Positions 35,704 through 44,351 of a stretch of 64,000 bases of DNA are shown here, one piece after another. Every line of letters starts with the position of its first letter. Within the stretch, counting starts at the first letter, position 1. The position numbers and the translations under genes are program-made. The notes beneath the pieces are model-generated. The model ran no database searches, was not told the DNA's origin, and saw only the letters and a program-made list of their open reading frames with translations. Origin of the DNA: Streptomyces sp. QL37 (GTDB taxonomy: Bacteria; Actinomycetota; Actinomycetes; Streptomycetales; Streptomycetaceae); assembly GCF_002941025.1 (NCBI RefSeq), contig NZ_PTJS01000001.1, forward strand, positions 4,841,472 to 4,905,471. The letters are read 5' to 3'.

Positions 35704-37221
35704 ATGTGGGCACCGGGGCCAGGGAACGGCGGAACGTACCGACTGCTGGGGGCGGGCGGGGCGACGGCGGCCGTCGCGGGCGGCTGGGCCGTCGGCATGC
35801 TGCCCGCCCACGACCCGTGGGGGCTCTGGGTGCCGCACGGCACCGCAGCCACGGCGGTCGGCTACGCCCTGGCGTACGGCGGGCTGACCGTGCTCGTCGT
35901 CGCCTGGTGGCTGTACGGGAGGGCGGGAGCCTCCGTACGCGACACCCTCGTCACCCTCGCGTGGTGGACCGCGCCGTTCGTGGTGGCGCCGCCGCTCTAC
36001 AGCGCCGACGTCTACAGCTACATCGCCCAGGGCGCGATGGTCCTCGAAGGACACGACGTCTACAGCGTGGGCCCGTCCGTCCTCGACCCCGCAGGGCCGG
36101 GCGGGGACGCCGCCGCGAGCGTCGGGGGCCACTGGACCGACACCCCGGCGCCGTACGGCCCGTTCTTCCTCATCCTGGCGCGGGGCGTGACCTGGGCGAC
36201 CGGTGGCACGATCGTGCCCGCCGTCCTCGCGATGCGGCTGATCGCCCTGGCGGCGCTGGCACTGATCGCCTGGGCGCTGCCGCACCTCGCCCGGGAGCAC
36301 GGCCGCAGCCCGGCCGCCGCGGTGTGGCTGGGTGCGCTGAATCCGCTGCTGCTGATGCATGTGGCGGGCGGTCTCCACAACGACGGGCTGATGATCGGCC
36401 TGATGCTGGCGGGCGTCGTGCTCGCGCTGCGGGGGAGGTGGATCAGCGGCTCGGTGCTCGTCGGGCTCGCGATGATGGTCAAGACCCCGGCGGCGGTGGC
36501 GCTGCTGTTCATCGCCGTCCTGGTGGGCCGGGCCGCCGCCGGAGGGCTCGTACGCCGGGTGGCCAAGGGGCTGTCGGGACCGGGGGCGGTGGCTGGGGCG
36601 GTCGTGGTGCTGATGACGCTGCTCGGCGGGACCGGCTTCGGCTGGGTGAGCACGCAGGGCGTCGCGGGGCGGATCCACACCGCGCTCTCGGTGGGCAGCG
36701 ATCTGGGCCTCGGGCTCGGTGAACTCCTGCGGCTGGTCGCCGGGATCGACCCGGATCCGGTCAAGGCCGCCGTGCAGAACCTGGGTCTCGCCGCGGCGGT
36801 CGCCCTGATCCTGCTGCTGGCGTGGCGTTCCGCCGCCGGACGCCTGGAAGCCGTGCACGGGCTGGGCCTCGGGCTGGTGGCCCTGGTGGCGCTCTCCCCG
36901 ATGGTCCAGCCGTGGTACCTGCTCTGGGGGACGGCCGTGCTCGCCGCCACCGCGGCCGACAGCAAGGTCCGGGACGTGCTCGTGGTGCTCTCGGCGGCAC
37001 TCGTCTACGAGACACAGCCTTCGGGCTCCACCCCGCCGTACGGCTTCGTGCTCGCCGGACTCACCTGTGTGGCCGGGGCGATGCTCCTGCGCCGGGAGGC
37101 AGCCGGGCACGGGCGGCCTCTGCTGCCCGGTCAGCGCCGGGCCGGGGACGCGGAGGGCACCGGGGCCCCGGAAGGCACCGGGGACACGGCGGCCGGGGCC
37201 GGCGTCCGAGCAGGAGCCTGA
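35704..37221 (+). CDS. polyprenol-phosphomannose-dependent mannosyltransferase, MptB-like
   Basis: A 505-residue polytopic membrane protein with about 12-13 hydrophobic helices and, in a loop early on, the acidic motif PLYSADVYSYIAQGAM that marks GT-C-type (MptB/DUF2029-related) mannosyltransferases. The C-terminal 35 residues are hydrophilic and low complexity. Such enzymes add alpha-1,6 mannose from polyprenyl phosphomannose to lipid-linked glycans at the outer membrane face. Target glycan unknown. TAGGTT (35690-35695) lies 8 bases before ATG, and no ribosome site is seen, so a leaderless mRNA is possible. Its stop overlaps a 26-bp repeat array. Confidence 0.75.
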   Translation: MWAPGPGNGGTYRLLGAGGATAAVAGGWAVGMLPAHDPWGLWVPHGTAATAVGYALAYGGLTVLVVAWWLYGRAGASVRDTLVTLAWWTAPFVVAPPLYSADVYSYIAQGAMVLEGHDVYSVGPSVLDPAGPGGDAAASVGGHWTDTPAPYGPFFLILARGVTWATGGTIVPAVLAMRLIALAALALIAWALPHLAREHGRSPAAAVWLGALNPLLLMHVAGGLHNDGLMIGLMLAGVVLALRGRWISGSVLVGLAMMVKTPAAVALLFIAVLVGRAAAGGLVRRVAKGLSGPGAVAGAVVVLMTLLGGTGFGWVSTQGVAGRIHTALSVGSDLGLGLGELLRLVAGIDPDPVKAAVQNLGLAAAVALILLLAWRSAAGRLEAVHGLGLGLVALVALSPMVQPWYLLWGTAVLAATAADSKVRDVLVVLSAALVYETQPSGSTPPYGFVLAGLTCVAGAMLLRREAAGHGRPLLPGQRRAGDAEGTGAPEGTGDTAAGAGVRAGA

Positions 37222-37294
37222 CGGCGGGCGCACGTGCCGGGGCCTGACGGCGGGCGCACGTGCCGGGGCCTGACGGCGGGCGCACGTGCCGGGG
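37217..37294 (+). repeat. 26-bp tandem minisatellite, three units
   Basis: CCTGACGGCGGGCGCACGTG plus CCGGGG repeats three times exactly (37217-37242, 37243-37268, 37269-37294). The first unit overlaps the stop codon of the mannosyltransferase gene. Not a CRISPR array: no spacers. Confidence 0.9.
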
Positions 37295-37329
37295 CCGCGG
37301 GGCCGGTCTCCGTACGGGGGCATGACGAC

Positions 37330-37362
37330 GGGCCGGCACTCCCGGTGGAGGAGTGTCGGCCC
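37330..37362. terminator. bidirectional hairpin terminator
   Basis: GGGCCGGCACTCC (37330-37342) pairs with GGAGTGTCGGCCC (37350-37362), one G-U pair, 7-base loop, between the convergent mannosyltransferase and NlpC/P60 genes. Confidence 0.7.
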
Positions 37363-37394
37363 GCTGTCGTGCTCAGGCGTGGTGAGCTTGTGAA

Positions 37395-38216
37395 TCAGAG
37401 AACGCGGACGGCGCCCGACGGCGGGTCGTAGTCCAGGGACTTCTGCACGACACCGGTGCTGGAGTTCTGCGCACCGACGAACTCGCCGCCGCCCACGTAG
37501 ATCCCGACGTGGTACGCGCTGCCGGCACCGCCCCAGTACAGGATGTCGCCGGGCTGGAGGTTGTCGAGCGAGACCTGGGTGCCGGCCGTCGACTGGCTCT
37601 GCGAGACGCGCGGCAGGTCGATGCCCACCGAGCCGAAGGCGGCCTGGACCAGACCCGAGCAGTCCCACGAGTTCGGGCCGGTGCCGCCGGAGACGTACGC
37701 GTCGCCGATCTGGGACTGCGCGAACGCGATGACGGACGCGGCGGACCCGGTGGCGCTCGACGACGAGGAGGAGGAAGAAGAGGACGACGAGGAGTCGGAG
37801 GCCGCGCTGAGCGTCGTGCGCTCGGCGGTGCGGGAGGCGCGCTCGGCGGCCTCCGCCTTGGCCTTGGCGGCTGCTTCCGCCTTCTTCTTGGCCTCGGCCT
37901 TGCGGACCGCCTCGGCCTTGGCCTTCTTGGCGGCCTTGGCGGCGGTCTCGGCGGCGGCGTCCTCCTGGGCCTGGGTCTCCAGGTCCAGGGCGACCGCCTG
38001 GGTTGCCTGCGCGGACGCGGCGACGGAGGTGGAGAGCCCGGCCGTGATGGTGGGCATCTCGATGGTCTGGGTCACCGGCTCGGCCTGAGCCGGACCGGCG
38101 GCACCTGCGACCGCGATGGTGCTGAGGACGCCACCGGCAACTCCTGCCCGCAGCGCCGTCTTCGAGGCACTCTGGCGGGGCTTCCGGTGGCTGGGTATGT
38201 GAGCGGTGTGGGACAT
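37395..38216 (-). CDS. secreted NlpC/P60 peptidoglycan hydrolase
   Basis: A 273-residue secreted protein. The signal peptide (KTALRAGVAGGVLSTIAVAGAAGPAQA) is followed by an Ala/Glu/Lys-rich coiled-coil (about 65-130), a Ser-run linker (about 135-155), and an NlpC/P60 domain (about 160-273) with catalytic Cys in WDCSGLVQAAF, His in AYHVGIYVG. It cleaves gamma-D-glutamyl bonds of peptidoglycan stem peptides, perhaps in remodelling or spore release. Start ATG 38216 was chosen over GTG 38273 because only the former puts a clean signal peptide at the start. A Crp-like site lies about 240 bp upstream. Confidence 0.9.
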   Translation of the reverse strand: MSHTAHIPSHRKPRQSASKTALRAGVAGGVLSTIAVAGAAGPAQAEPVTQTIEMPTITAGLSTSVAASAQATQAVALDLETQAQEDAAAETAAKAAKKAKAEAVRKAEAKKKAEAAAKAKAEAAERASRTAERTTLSAASDSSSSSSSSSSSSSATGSAASVIAFAQSQIGDAYVSGGTGPNSWDCSGLVQAAFGSVGIDLPRVSQSQSTAGTQVSLDNLQPGDILYWGGAGSAYHVGIYVGGGEFVGAQNSSTGVVQKSLDYDPPSGAVRVL

Positions 38217-38453
38217 GAGTACTAGCGCTATCAGGGCCGTAGGGGTCCCATCAAGAAACGTGTGTTGCGACACAGTTACGTTCGGAATCCATGAATCCGC
38301 TTATTAGGGGCCCTTATTGACGCCCTAACGGGCAAAACGGGCACGTCCGTGCACCCCTGTGATCACGGTGTTCTTTCAATACGCCCGAATTGCCCGTCGC
38401 TTACCATCCGTTCACACGGTTGGCCAAGCCCGCTTTTCTTGAAGCGTGCATGA

Positions 38454-38469
38454 AGTGATGCAGGTCACA
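38454..38469. promoter_or_regulatory. Crp-like site upstream of the NlpC/P60 gene
   Basis: AGTGATGCAGGTCACA reads on the reverse strand TGTGA-N6-TCACT, one base from the Crp consensus TGTGA-N6-TCACA. Streptomyces has a Crp homologue that acts in germination and secondary metabolism, so control of this wall hydrolase is plausible. Confidence 0.5.
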
Positions 38470-38929
38470 GTATGACTCTCCTGTGAGAGGCAACCACGCG
38501 GTCGCGCGCCGCGTGCGGAACGAGGCCGGCCGCCACCCGGTGGTGACCTGCCCCATTAGTGCGTCATGTCCGTTTCCCTGGCCGCCCGTCGGTGATCGTG
38601 CGGCCCGGTCCGGCCGAGGGGTGTCCCGCCCCCTCCGTGCATCCGGACCCGTGTGCCGGTCCGGCGTTCTCCGGGCGTCCGGAACTTCGTGAATGCGTGC
38701 GCATTGTCCACTTCGGTACCGGAGGCCCCTCGTCCGAGTGCCTGTCGCGCGGGGTGGATTCCTATATCACCAGTCCGGCGTCCATCGCCAATTTGCTTGT
38801 ACGGTCCGTCGATTGATAGTGCCATGCGCCTTTGACCAGCGGTAACGCCGCGAGATGTCACGTCTCGTAACCGCACGGCCGCTTCGCGTACGAAGATCAC
38901 CGCTCATCCGACTTCATGATCGTTCGTCA

Positions 38930-38978
38930 GGTGGTGGAGATCACAAAGACGTTGGCGTACCCCGTGTCGCAGATCACA
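38930..38978. promoter_or_regulatory. two GTG-N8-CAC sites upstream of nuo promoter
   Basis: GTG at 38931 with CAC at 38942-38944, and GTG at 38964 with CAC at 38975-38977, both followed by A (TCACA). Their spacing is 33 bp, about three helical turns. The pattern fits Crp and degenerate Rex operators; which protein binds cannot be told. The second overlaps the likely -35. Confidence 0.4.
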
Positions 38979-38990
38979 GGACGGCAGGCA

Positions 38991-38996
38991 TAGGAT
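38991..38996 (+). promoter_or_regulatory. nuo operon -10 element
   Basis: TAGGAT fits the streptomycete TAGRRT -10 element. No good -35 lies 17 bases upstream (TCGCAG), consistent with an activator-dependent or otherwise regulated promoter. Confidence 0.5.
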
Positions 38997-39011
38997 GCGG
39001 GGCAGTCGGGC

Positions 39012-39029
39012 TTGTGAACTGCCTCACAT
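39012..39029. promoter_or_regulatory. Rex-type operator in nuo leader
   Basis: TTGTGAACTGCCTCACAT matches the Rex operator TTGTGAA-N4-TTCACAA at 16 of 18 positions counting the N4, with exact spacing and left half. It lies just downstream of the -10 hexamer, where bound Rex would block initiation when NADH/NAD+ is low. Rex is the known redox sensor of Streptomyces respiratory genes. Confidence 0.65.
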
Positions 39030-39108
39030 GTGCACGATCTTGATGAGGTGGCGAGCCGGTCGCCCGATGCGGTCCAACGGTCAAGGACGACTGGAAGGAG
39101 CGAGGAGC

Positions 39109-39468
39109 GTGAATGCCTACGCGCCCATCCTCGTGCTCGGCGCCCTCGGGGCAGGGTTTGCGATCTTCTCCGTGGTCATGGCCACGCTAATCGGCCCCAA
39201 GCGGTACAACCGGGCAAAGCTCGAAGCGTACGAGTGCGGTATCGAACCCACCCCCACTCCAGCCGGAGGCGGCCGTTTCCCCATCAAGTACTACCTGACG
39301 GCGATGCTGTTCATCGTCTTCGACATCGAGATCGTCTTCCTCTATCCCTGGGCGGTCACCTTCGACGCCCTGGGGATCTTCGGGCTCGTGGAGATGCTGC
39401 TCTTCGTGCTCACCGTCTTCGTCGCCTACGCGTATGTGTGGCGCCGGGGCGGCCTGGAATGGGACTGA
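39109..39468 (+). CDS. nuoA: NADH dehydrogenase I subunit NuoA
   Basis: A 119-residue membrane subunit with three helices (LVLGALGAGFAIFSVVMATLI, YYLTAMLFIVFDIEIVFLYPW, FGLVEMLLFVLTVFVAYAYVW) and the family loop KLEAYECGIEPT. It is in the proton-translocating membrane arm near the quinone site. GTG 39109 with GGAAGGAGCGAGGAG upstream gives the correct length; a longer ATG frame does not match the family. It starts the 14-gene nuoA-N operon. Confidence 0.95.
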   Translation: MNAYAPILVLGALGAGFAIFSVVMATLIGPKRYNRAKLEAYECGIEPTPTPAGGGRFPIKYYLTAMLFIVFDIEIVFLYPWAVTFDALGIFGLVEMLLFVLTVFVAYAYVWRRGGLEWD

Positions 39469-39486
39469 GGGGCTGAGGGGCACACC

Positions 39487-40041
39487 ATGGGACTCGAAGA
39501 GAAGCTGCCGAGCGGCTTTGTTCTGACCACTGTCGAGCAGGCCGCCGGCTGGGTACGGAAGTCGTCCGTCTTCCCCGCCACCTTCGGCCTCGCCTGCTGC
39601 GCCATCGAGATGATGACGACCGGCGCCGGGCGGTACGACCTGGCCCGTTTCGGGATGGAGGTCTTCCGCGGGTCGCCGCGGCAGGCGGACCTGATGATCG
39701 TCGCCGGGCGGGTGAGCCAGAAGATGGCCCCCGTCCTGCGGCAGGTCTACGACCAGATGCCGAGCCCCAAGTGGGTCATCTCCATGGGGGTTTGCGCGTC
39801 ATCTGGTGGAATGTTCAATAATTACGCCATTGTTCAGGGTGTTGATCATATTGTCCCGGTCGACATCTATCTCCCGGGATGCCCGCCTCGTCCCGAGATG
39901 CTGATCGACGCCATCCTCAAGCTCCACCAGAAGATCCAGGGCTCCAAGCTCGGGGTCAACGCGGAGGAGGCCGCCCGCGAGGCGGAGGAGGCGGCCCTCA
40001 AGGCACTTCCCCTGATCGAGATGAAGGGGCTGCTGCGATGA
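39487..40041 (+). CDS. nuoB: NADH dehydrogenase I subunit NuoB (N2 cluster)
   Basis: A 184-residue subunit that carries the N2 [4Fe-4S] cluster, the last electron carrier to the quinone. Cluster ligands are in [19 protein letters not shown] and [10 protein letters not shown]. It lies 18 bp after nuoA and overlaps nuoC by ATGA. Codons from GTT 39790 to about 39855 are mostly A/T-ended, unlike the rest of the gene; see findings. The C-terminal 25 residues are Glu/Ala-rich and the protein is standard length. Confidence 0.96.
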   Translation: MGLEEKLPSGFVLTTVEQAAGWVRKSSVFPATFGLACCAIEMMTTGAGRYDLARFGMEVFRGSPRQADLMIVAGRVSQKMAPVLRQVYDQMPSPKWVISMGVCASSGGMFNNYAIVQGVDHIVPVDIYLPGCPPRPEMLIDAILKLHQKIQGSKLGVNAEEAAREAEEAALKALPLIEMKGLLR

Positions 40042-40754
40042 GCGACGAACCGAACAGCAACAGCGGCCAGGTGCCCGTCCCGCGCGACGACTCCGGTGAG
40101 GTCATCGGCGTACGCAAGGGCATGTTCGGCGCCAACAACGGCGGCGACACGTCCGGCTACGGCGGACTCGTCCGCACGGTGACCCTGCCGGGGGCGACCT
40201 CCCGCCCGTACGGCGGCTGGTTCGACGAGGTGGCGGACGAGCTGGAAGGGGCCCTGGAGGAACAGGACCTGCTCCCGGACGACGCCATCGAGAAGACGGT
40301 CGTCGACCGGGGCGAACTCACCTTCTTCATCGCCCGCGAGCACCTCGTCCAGGTCGCCCGCACCCTGCGCGACGACCCGGCCCTGCGCTTCGAGCTCTGT
40401 ACGGGCGTCAACGGTGTCCACTACCTGGGGGACAAGGGACGCGAGCTGCACGCGGTCTACCACCTGCGCTCGCTCACCCACGGGCGGCTGATCCGCCTGG
40501 AGGTGTCGGCGCCGGACAGCGACCCGCACATCCCGTCGCTCGTCGGGGTCTACCCGGCCAACGACTGGCACGAGCGCGAGACCTACGACTTCTTCGGGCT
40601 GATCTTCGACGGGCACCCCGCCCTGACCCGGATCATGATGCCGGACGACTGGCAGGGCTTCCCGCAGCGCAAGGACTACCCCCTCGGCGGCATCGCCGTC
40701 GAGTACAAGGGCGCCCAGATCCCGGCTCCGGACCAGCGGAGGTCGTACAGCTGA
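40038..40754 (+). CDS. nuoC: NADH dehydrogenase I subunit NuoC
   Basis: A 238-residue subunit of the 30-kDa type, with the signature [16 protein letters not shown] (about 177-192). It belongs to the peripheral arm that leads electrons to the quinone. The N-terminal 50 residues are a variable, low-conservation extension. Starts at ATG 40038 inside the nuoB stop and shares one base with the nuoD start, indicating coupled translation. NuoC and NuoD are separate here, as in most bacteria but not E. coli. Confidence 0.95.
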   Translation: MSDEPNSNSGQVPVPRDDSGEVIGVRKGMFGANNGGDTSGYGGLVRTVTLPGATSRPYGGWFDEVADELEGALEEQDLLPDDAIEKTVVDRGELTFFIAREHLVQVARTLRDDPALRFELCTGVNGVHYLGDKGRELHAVYHLRSLTHGRLIRLEVSAPDSDPHIPSLVGVYPANDWHERETYDFFGLIFDGHPALTRIMMPDDWQGFPQRKDYPLGGIAVEYKGAQIPAPDQRRSYS

Positions 40755-42130
40755 TGACCACTCCCCACTCCCACCCGTCGCCCGGCCACCACCCCTCATC
40801 GGGTCCCTCCGGGACGCCCCTTTCCGACGCCCGCTCCACGACCGAGGGGACTGTATATACAGTCACCGGCGGCGACTGGGACGAGGTCGTCGAGTCCGCC
40901 GCGAAGTCGGACGACGAACGCATCATCGTCAACATGGGTCCCCAGCACCCGTCCACGCACGGCGTGCTGCGGCTCATCCTGGAGATCGACGGCGAGACCG
41001 TCACCGAGGCCCGCTGCGGCATCGGCTACCTCCACACCGGCATCGAGAAGAACCTCGAATTCCGGAACTGGACGCAGGGCACCACCTTCGTCACCCGCAT
41101 GGACTACCTGACTCCGTTCTTCAACGAGGCCGCGTACTGCCTCGGGGTCGAGAAGCTCCTCGGCATCGAGGACCAGATCCCGGACCGGGCCACCGTCCTG
41201 CGGGTGCTCCTGATGGAGCTCAACCGGATCTCCTCGCACCTGGTGTGCGTCGCCACCGGTGGCATGGAGCTCGGCGCCACGACGATCATGATCTACGGCT
41301 TCCGCGATCGTGAACTCGTTCTCGATCTCTTCGAGCTGATCACCGGCCTCCGCATGAACCACGCGTTCATCCGCCCCGGCGGCCTGGCCCAGGACCTGCC
41401 CATGGGCGCGATCGACCGGCTCCGCGAGTTCGTGAAGACCATGAAGAAGAACCTGCCGGAGTACGACAAGCTCGCGACCGGCAACCCCATCTTCAAGGCC
41501 CGTATGCAGGACGTCGGCTATCTCGACCTGACCGGCTGCATGGCGCTCGGCGCCACCGGCCCGATCCTCAGGTCCGCCGGACTCCCGCACGACCTGCGCA
41601 AGACCGATCCGTACTGCGGCTACGAGACCTACGACTTCGACGTGCCCACCGCGGACACCTGCGACGCCTACGGCCGCTTCCTCATCCGGCTGGAGGAGAT
41701 GCGCCAGTCGCTGAGGATCGTCGAGCAGTGCCTGGAACGGCTGGAGCCCGGACCGGTCATGGTCGCCGACAAGAAGATCGCCTGGCCCGCGCAGCTCGCG
41801 CTGGGACCCGACGGACTCGGCAACTCGCTCGACCACATCAAGAAGATCATGGGCACCTCCATGGAGGCCCTGATCCACCACTTCAAGCTGGTGACCGAGG
41901 GCTTCCGGGTCCCGGCCGGGCAGACGTACACCGCCATAGAGTCCCCCAAGGGCGAACTCGGCGTGCACGTCGTCTCGGACGGCGGCACGCGCCCCTTCCG
42001 GGTCCACTTCCGCGACCCGTCCTTCACCAATCTGCAGGCCATGGCGGCGATGTGCGAGGGCGGCCAGGTCGCCGACGTCATCGTCGCCGTCGCGTCCATC
42101 GACCCCGTGATGGGAGGCGTCGACCGGTGA
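40754..42130 (+). CDS. nuoD: NADH dehydrogenase I subunit NuoD
   Basis: A 458-residue 49-kDa subunit that forms the quinone pocket with NuoB. The family blocks [28 protein letters not shown] and [16 protein letters not shown] [13 protein letters not shown] end it. The first 45 residues are Ser/Pro/His-rich. A perfect 16-bp palindrome of low GC, GACTGTATATACAGTC, lies inside codons 32-37 (40849-40864); see findings. Start overlaps the nuoC stop. Confidence 0.96.
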   Translation: MTTPHSHPSPGHHPSSGPSGTPLSDARSTTEGTVYTVTGGDWDEVVESAAKSDDERIIVNMGPQHPSTHGVLRLILEIDGETVTEARCGIGYLHTGIEKNLEFRNWTQGTTFVTRMDYLTPFFNEAAYCLGVEKLLGIEDQIPDRATVLRVLLMELNRISSHLVCVATGGMELGATTIMIYGFRDRELVLDLFELITGLRMNHAFIRPGGLAQDLPMGAIDRLREFVKTMKKNLPEYDKLATGNPIFKARMQDVGYLDLTGCMALGATGPILRSAGLPHDLRKTDPYCGYETYDFDVPTADTCDAYGRFLIRLEEMRQSLRIVEQCLERLEPGPVMVADKKIAWPAQLALGPDGLGNSLDHIKKIMGTSMEALIHHFKLVTEGFRVPAGQTYTAIESPKGELGVHVVSDGGTRPFRVHFRDPSFTNLQAMAAMCEGGQVADVIVAVASIDPVMGGVDR

Positions 42131-42978
42131 CCGCGTCCAACCAAGAAGTCAGCCTGGGGATGCCGCAGCTCCCCGCCCCCGCCTACCCGGCCGAGGTGCT
42201 CACCCGGCTCGAAGCGGACGCGAAGGAGGTGATCGCCCGCTACCCCGGCAGCCGCTCCGCCCTCCTGCCGCTGCTGCACCTGGTGCAGTCGGAGGAGGGG
42301 TACGTCTCCCGGACGGGCATGGCCTTCTGCGCCGACCAGCTCGGACTCACCACCGCCGAGGTCACCGCGGTCGCCACCTTCTACACGATGTACCGCCGCC
42401 GGCCGAGCGGTGAGTACCAGGTCGGCGTCTGCACCAACACCCTGTGCGCGGTCATGGGCGGGGACGCCATCTTCGACCGGCTCAAGGACCACCTGGGCGT
42501 CGGCAACGACGAGACGACCGAGGACGGCAAGGTCACCCTCGAACACATCGAGTGCAACGCGGCCTGCGACTTCGCGCCCGTCGTGATGGTCAACTGGGAG
42601 TTCTTCGACAACCAGACGCCGGAGAGCGCGACGCGACTCGTCGACGACCTGATCGCCGGCCGCACCGTCGAGCCCACCCGGGGCGCTCCCCTCTGTACGT
42701 ACAAGGAGACCGCCCGGATCCTGGCCGGCTTCCCCGACGAACGCCCCGGCGCCGTCGAGGCGAGCGGCGGAGCGGGCGAGGCCTCCCTGGTCGGTCTGAG
42801 GCTGGCCAGGGGCGAGGGCGCACCGCACGCGCGCGTCGTCGGACAGAGGGGCGAGACGCCCCGGGACGCACAGCCGGAGAAGGGCGCCGAGCACCTCAGC
42901 TCGCACGACGCACCGCAGCAGACCTCGGCCTCCGACCCGGAGCACCCGGCCGGGCCCGCCGCCGAGGAGGGGGAGTGA
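42127..42978 (+). CDS. nuoE: NADH dehydrogenase I subunit NuoE
   Basis: A 283-residue subunit binding the N1a [2Fe-2S] cluster with ligands in CTNTLC (Cx4C) and CNAAC (Cx3C). The N-terminal 170 residues match the family; the remaining ~110 are a Gly/Ala/Glu-rich extension common in actinobacteria and absent in E. coli (166 residues). GTG 42127 is preceded by GGGAGG and overlaps the nuoD stop. Confidence 0.95.
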   Translation: MTASNQEVSLGMPQLPAPAYPAEVLTRLEADAKEVIARYPGSRSALLPLLHLVQSEEGYVSRTGMAFCADQLGLTTAEVTAVATFYTMYRRRPSGEYQVGVCTNTLCAVMGGDAIFDRLKDHLGVGNDETTEDGKVTLEHIECNAACDFAPVVMVNWEFFDNQTPESATRLVDDLIAGRTVEPTRGAPLCTYKETARILAGFPDERPGAVEASGGAGEASLVGLRLARGEGAPHARVVGQRGETPRDAQPEKGAEHLSSHDAPQQTSASDPEHPAGPAAEEGE

Positions 42979-44351
42979 TGACCTTGGCAGCCGAGATCGA
43001 CAAGAACGGGACCAGCCCGGAGAAGCTCCTGGCCCCCGTCCTCTCCTCCTTCTGGGACGAGCCGGAGTCCTGGACGCTGGACACCTACCACCGCCACGAC
43101 GGCTACGAGGGTCTGCGCAAGGCCCTGGCCATGGAGCCCGACGACCTCATCGCGTACGTCAAGGACTCCGGTCTGCGCGGACGCGGGGGCGCGGGCTTCC
43201 CCACCGGGATGAAGTGGCAGTTCATCCCGCAGGGCGACGGCAAGCCGCACTACCTCGTGGTCAACGCCGACGAGTCGGAGCCCGGGACCTGCAAGGACAT
43301 CCCGCTCCTCTTCGCGAACCCGCACAGCCTCATCGAGGGCATCGTGATCGCCTGTTACGCGATCCGCTCCTCCCACGCCTTCATCTATCTGCGAGGCGAG
43401 GTCGTCCCCGTACTGCGGCGGCTGCACGAGGCCGTGCGCGAGGCGTACGAGGCGGGCTACCTGGGGACCGACATCCTGGGTTCCGGCCTCGACCTGGAAC
43501 TCACGGTCCACGCGGGCGCCGGTGCGTACATCTGCGGTGAGGAGACCGCGCTGCTCGACTCGCTCGAAGGACGGCGCGGCCAGCCCCGGCTGCGGCCCCC
43601 CTTCCCCGCGGTCGCCGGTCTGTACGCCTGCCCCACCGTCGTGAACAACGTCGAGTCCATCGCCTCGGTTCCCGCGATCCTGAACAAGGGCAAGGACTGG
43701 TTCAAGTCGATGGGCAGCGAGAAGTCCCCGGGCTTCACGCTGTACTCGCTCAGCGGGCACGTCACCAGCCCCGGCCAGTACGAGGCCCCGCTCGGCATCA
43801 CGCTGCGGCAGCTGCTCGACATGAGCGGCGGCATCCGGGCCGGGCACCGCCTGAAGTTCTGGACGCCCGGCGGCTCCTCCACCCCGATGTTCACGGACGA
43901 ACACCTCGACGTCCCCCTGGACTACGAGGGCGTCGGCGCCGCCGGATCCATGCTCGGCACCAAGGCGTTGCAGTGCTTCGACGAGACCACCTGCGTGGTG
44001 CGCGCCGTCACCCGCTGGACCGAGTTCTACGCCCATGAGTCCTGCGGCAAGTGCACGCCGTGCCGTGAGGGGACGTACTGGCTGGTCCAGCTGCTCCGCG
44101 ACATCGAGGCAGGCAAGGGACAGATGTCCGACCTCGACAAGCTCAACGACATCGCCGACAACATCAACGGCAAGTCGTTCTGCGCACTCGGCGACGGCGC
44201 CGCCTCGCCGATCTTCTCCTCGCTGAAGTACTTCCGCGAGGAGTACGAGCAGCACATCACCGGCAAGGGCTGCCCCTTCGACCCGGCCAGGTCGACCCTC
44301 TGGGCCGACGACAAGGACGACAAGAACGCTCACCGGGGGGTGAACGCATGA
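42978..44351 (+). CDS. nuoF: NADH dehydrogenase I subunit NuoF
   Basis: A 457-residue NADH- and FMN-binding subunit. NADH/FMN motif [12 protein letters not shown] (about 67), glutamate-bearing [15 protein letters not shown], and the N3 cluster ligands [12 protein letters not shown] with a distal Cys in SFCALGDGA. It is the electron entry point. Its ATG shares a base with the nuoE stop and its end overlaps nuoG by four bases. Confidence 0.96.
   Translation: MTLAAEIDKNGTSPEKLLAPVLSSFWDEPESWTLDTYHRHDGYEGLRKALAMEPDDLIAYVKDSGLRGRGGAGFPTGMKWQFIPQGDGKPHYLVVNADESEPGTCKDIPLLFANPHSLIEGIVIACYAIRSSHAFIYLRGEVVPVLRRLHEAVREAYEAGYLGTDILGSGLDLELTVHAGAGAYICGEETALLDSLEGRRGQPRLRPPFPAVAGLYACPTVVNNVESIASVPAILNKGKDWFKSMGSEKSPGFTLYSLSGHVTSPGQYEAPLGITLRQLLDMSGGIRAGHRLKFWTPGGSSTPMFTDEHLDVPLDYEGVGAAGSMLGTKALQCFDETTCVVRAVTRWTEFYAHESCGKCTPCREGTYWLVQLLRDIEAGKGQMSDLDKLNDIADNINGKSFCALGDGAASPIFSSLKYFREEYEQHITGKGCPFDPARSTLWADDKDDKNAHRGVNA

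Larger units (their letters stand above)
38217..39108. other. long intergenic region between divergent NlpC/P60 and nuoA
   Basis: 892 bp with no convincing gene. It holds a Crp-like site (38454-38469), two GTG-N8-CAC sites (38930-38945 and 38963-38978), a nuo promoter (-10 at 38991-38996) and a Rex-type operator (39012-39029). The NlpC leader region (38217-38453) is long and relatively AT-rich. Short frames in 38559-38816 lack streptomycete codon bias. Confidence 0.7.

Noticed and set aside
37217..37294. Three 26-bp repeats considered as a CRISPR array
   Set aside because: The units are directly adjacent with no spacers and no cas genes exist nearby.
38559..38816. 85-residue plus-strand frame upstream of nuoA
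   Set aside because: No ribosome site, low codon bias and mixed composition; the region is better read as regulatory.
40849..40864. E. coli-type LexA box reading of the nuoD palindrome
   Set aside because: LexA of E. coli needs CTGT-N8-ACAG, here N4; actinobacterial LexA uses GAAC-N4-GTTC. Kept only as an unidentified palindrome.
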